64,000 bases of DNA. Origin: Apteryx mantelli. Its lineage: Eukaryota; Chordata; Aves; Apterygiformes; Apterygidae. Below are positions 61,269 through 64,000 of the stretch, piece after piece. The position numbers were made by a program, and so were the translations under genes. Under the pieces are notes generated by a model. The model was not told the origin of the DNA and did no database searches. It saw only the letters and a program-made list of their open reading frames with translations. Positions within the stretch are counted from its first letter, which is position 1. Every line of letters starts with the position of its first letter. Location: NCBI RefSeq assembly GCF_036417845.1, contig NC_089979.1:7493424-7557423 (forward strand). Direction: 5' to 3'.

Positions 61269-64000
61269 CTGTGAATAAATGGATTAGATATCACACCCTT
61301 GGTCTCCCTTTCAACAGATCCCTCCCCCGCCTCACAACAATTGCTTCACTACAACCAGACACAAATTCTGTGCAAGGGTAGGTTTATAGTTTGGCATTTG
61401 TCTGTACACTTTAATGCAATTATACTGCATTATGCAATAAATACTGAAAGATACAAATTAGGTGTTCATGACTTAGCGGTGAACTTATTAGCTTGAGCCA
61501 TTCTTTTGGCTAACTGCATATGCAAAGACACCCAAGCCAATTTACTGTGATCAGTCAGCTTCACTACAGCTTGATTTATTGTACATGAAATTCCAATCAT
61601 AGACTATCAGGTTAATTTGAAGCTGTCAGGCTATATTGTACTCAAATTCTGCACAGAGGAATCAGTTGCATCTCCCTTCTGATCCCACGTAGGCTTCTGA
61701 ATGCAATCCAAAGATCACTCTGCATGTAAGAGACCAAGTGGGTCAGAATATATAGACTGTATATATATTTTTCTGATTCTTAAGAAAGACAGACTTCCAG
61801 CTGTGCAACTGCACAGTCACAGGAAATATTCAAAGATGTATAGTATGTGCAGGGTGATTATAGGATATAATCTGATGTTGTGTGCACTTGAGGACAAGAA
61901 ACAACTTTATACATTTTTATACAGATACGCATACATACATTTGTTTTAAAGTTCTGAAAGAGTGATAAGGGTTAAATTGCATTCTATTACTTGGACACTT
62001 CACATATGAATAAAATCTGAAACCTAAACTGTGGCAATTTTCAAAAAAAAATTTTGATCAATTTAAAGGTGGAGTCCCTTTGTATATCTTTAGAGTCTAC
62101 ATCTGAGCTAGTTCCCCCCGCCATCTCCATAGTGGCCAAAGGCAAGACCAGAAGGCACAATCAGTGCGAAATTCAGATCACTTATCCTCTTTTAAACAGG
62201 ATGTTTAAAATATGACTAATAAACAACTTTAAATCCATTTCTCCCTATTGACTATAACTGAGATTAAGTGACTGCTGTGTAAGCACATATACTTGTTCAG
62301 ATGAAGTAACACCCTTAATGTCTACCCTAACAGGTAGAACAGGAACACTCAAGTTCTACACTACCTTCTCACCTATCACAGCATTATTCTACTTAATCTC
62401 AACAGTAGCAATTGAGTGAAAATATTTTGCCCTGATATCAATACAAATTCCTGACTCAGCCAATAATATAAGACCCAGGTATGCTCTTGAGTTTTTCTAT
62501 CTCATTTCAAGTAAATCATACCATATCTCATCAGTTAACTTATCAGAGAAACAAAATTCTCATATCACAGCTAATTAGTATTTGAAAAACCTGCATCAGG
62601 GGATGAAAAATCAGAAATGCAAACCCTGACTATAAAATCAGGATAGATCTAATTAATCCTAATAACTGATCAAAAACAGTCACAGAGCAGAATATTTTAA
62701 ACAAGCCTAGACAGTAAGCGATTAAAACTGTGCTTATTACTTGGTTTTGGCTAATCTGTAGAATGCCTCCTCAGCACAGGGTACCAGCTGCTTATTTGAC
62801 TTCATTGTAGTGGGGGCAGGGGTGAGCAGTGAGCTTCCCAGACACAGCCTGCTGAAGCAATATAAAGAAATAGCAAATGTGATATTTTCCAAGTGAAGCC
62901 AAAGAAAGGGAAATGAACCTATTGGCACAGACAACTGTCAATACCACAAGTTTAAAAAAAAAAAAAATCAGATAGACTCAAGAACCACTAGCCATAGTTT
63001 TCTTCATGGCATTCTTCAGATAACCTGCCAGGGAAACAAGCAGGAAGTGGGACAGGCTGAAAAAAACATGGAAAAACATTTGAGGGGAAAAAAACAAGAA
63101 CAATTTTTAGAGCTAACAGATTTATTCTTGAAGAGGTATTACAATACCAGATCCACATGATGACAAGAGGGTCTTTTTGCCTTTTGAAAAAAGAAACAGT
63201 TAATAGGACTGGGGTGGTTATGGTGCAAAATCATATTTCTCCTGTGTTAGAAGACTATTTGCATAGTCTCCTGAGGGGTTCCTGTAGCAATCTTAAGCTG
63301 AGAAGTGTAGTTCTGCATTACACCACTCAGTGGTTACTGCACCCAGCTGAAGGGGACTAGAAAGGTGCAGACATTGAAAACCCAGTAACACGAGACTTCA
63401 ATTACCACCACACAGACTGAGTTAATGTCAGGGCACGAAACTAAGGCTAAATTTTTAGACACTGTAAATTGTTATTTTAATAAGAGTTACCAGGGAACTA
63501 AAGAAACCGATTCTGACATGAATAATGAACAAACTGACTCAATGCTGAAGAACCACTTGAATAGGGATCATTGTATACACAGGTAAAATGAAGATCAGTT
63601 ACAGTACTGCTTAACTGAAAAGAAAAGGGTGTTAAAGATTTATATGGGACAGCTAAAAGAGGCATGTAGGCAGCATGGGAAAAAGCATGAGCAGTTAGAG
63701 CAAATATACAACAATTGTCAAAAGAAGGCTTGAGACAGGGCAACAGGAACCACTAAGACTTCAGCGGCAGAATAAGGAAGAAAAAGCTGAACCCATCTCA
63801 ACTCAAAGGATCAAAAACTTTAATAAAGCAAAAATTAAAATAGCCAGAAAAGCAGGTTAGACAGTTTAAAGAACAATTTGTAAAAAAAAAGTTAAAAACG
63901 TTTTTCAAACACTCTGGAGTCAGGAAGCCTGCCAGAGCCCAAGGTCAAATTGCCCATGAAGAAAACTCTAAGACATGTACATATATGTATATATACACAC
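61269..64000 (-). other. KHDRBS3: KHDRBS3 upstream intron, partial (runs off the window)
   Basis: This phase 2 intron enters the window from beyond 64000 and ends at the acceptor TTCACAG (61275-61269). I looked on the minus strand for the preceding exon, which should end in RG-rich coding sequence before a GT donor, and did not find it, so it lies outside. The distal part (about 63375 onward) looks like an old LINE copy; the remainder shows nothing identifiable. Confidence 0.85.
63375..64000 (+). mobile_element. Old CR1/L3-type LINE, internal part, continuing past the window
   Basis: The stretch follows the order of a CR1-like element 5' of its reverse transcriptase: 'gagacttcaattaccacc' (endonuclease end, 63391), 'ggcagcatgggaaaaagcat' near 63669, 'aaggcttgagacagggcaac' near 63724, then 'aggaagcctgccagagccc' near 63922, the typical 'agaaagcctgccaaa' spacer before the RT domain. 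No frame is open for long. It lies antisense to KHDRBS3 in its intron. Boundaries and family are uncertain. Confidence 0.55.

Noticed and set aside
61269-64000. Search for the preceding KHDRBS3 exon (RG-rich coding with a donor)
   Set aside because: Donor-like CTCAC/CTTAC words (for example near 62367) are not preceded, in gene sense, by plausible coding sequence.
1-64000. tRNA, rRNA, CRISPR arrays, operons, phage or endogenous retrovirus
   Set aside because: No cloverleaf-type tRNA gene, no array of spaced direct repeats, and no LTR pair or gag/pol/env-like frame was seen on reading both strands.

Overview
This window is vertebrate nuclear DNA, most likely from a bird. It is AT-rich and gene-poor, with widely spaced exons flanked by canonical GT-AG splice sites. 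Its recognisable interspersed repeats are mostly CR1 LINE fragments of the kind that dominate bird genomes (and are abundant in turtles and crocodilians), plus a few decayed MIR-like SINEs and simple repeats. There is no sign of prokaryotic organisation: no operons, no long ORFs, no ribosome-binding sites. The species cannot be named from the sequence.

The only protein-coding gene I can support is the 3' part of KHDRBS3 (SLM-2 / T-STAR), on the minus strand. Its last four coding exons lie at 61268-61076, 50622-50540, 35693-35635 and 32597-32506, read downward. Every junction has consensus splice sites, and the reading frame passes without a break from an RG/proline-rich segment, through a tyrosine-rich segment, to the C-terminal tail and a TGA stop. 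Together they encode about 141 C-terminal residues. The exons for the N-terminus and the QUA1-KH-QUA2 RNA-binding region are not in the window and should lie beyond 64000. A 3' UTR of about 0.5 kb follows, with an AATAAA signal at 32014-32009 and a GU-rich downstream element.

Layout: 1 to about 31980 is 3' flank without a convincing gene. It holds CR1 copies (about 13070-13641, 20295-21325, 22855-23115, perhaps 24115-24240), a MIR-like SINE (about 12530-12650), a 66-bp MITE-like relic (14835-14900) and microsatellites. From 32506 to 64000 the window is KHDRBS3 exons and introns (about 3.0, 14.8, 10.5 and more than 2.7 kb). The introns carry MIR-like SINEs (40850-41015, 36985-37080), an old CR1/L3-type LINE (about 63375 to the end) and a perfect, spacer-less 42-bp palindrome at 50854-50895.

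I found no clear new biological system. The items most worth a second look are the intronic palindrome, the Ala that replaces Gly in the conserved C-terminal PYGRY motif of the STAR protein, the frame arithmetic that would let two internal exons be skipped together in frame, and several blocks that look by eye like conserved non-coding elements. The short ORFs outside the gene look like chance.
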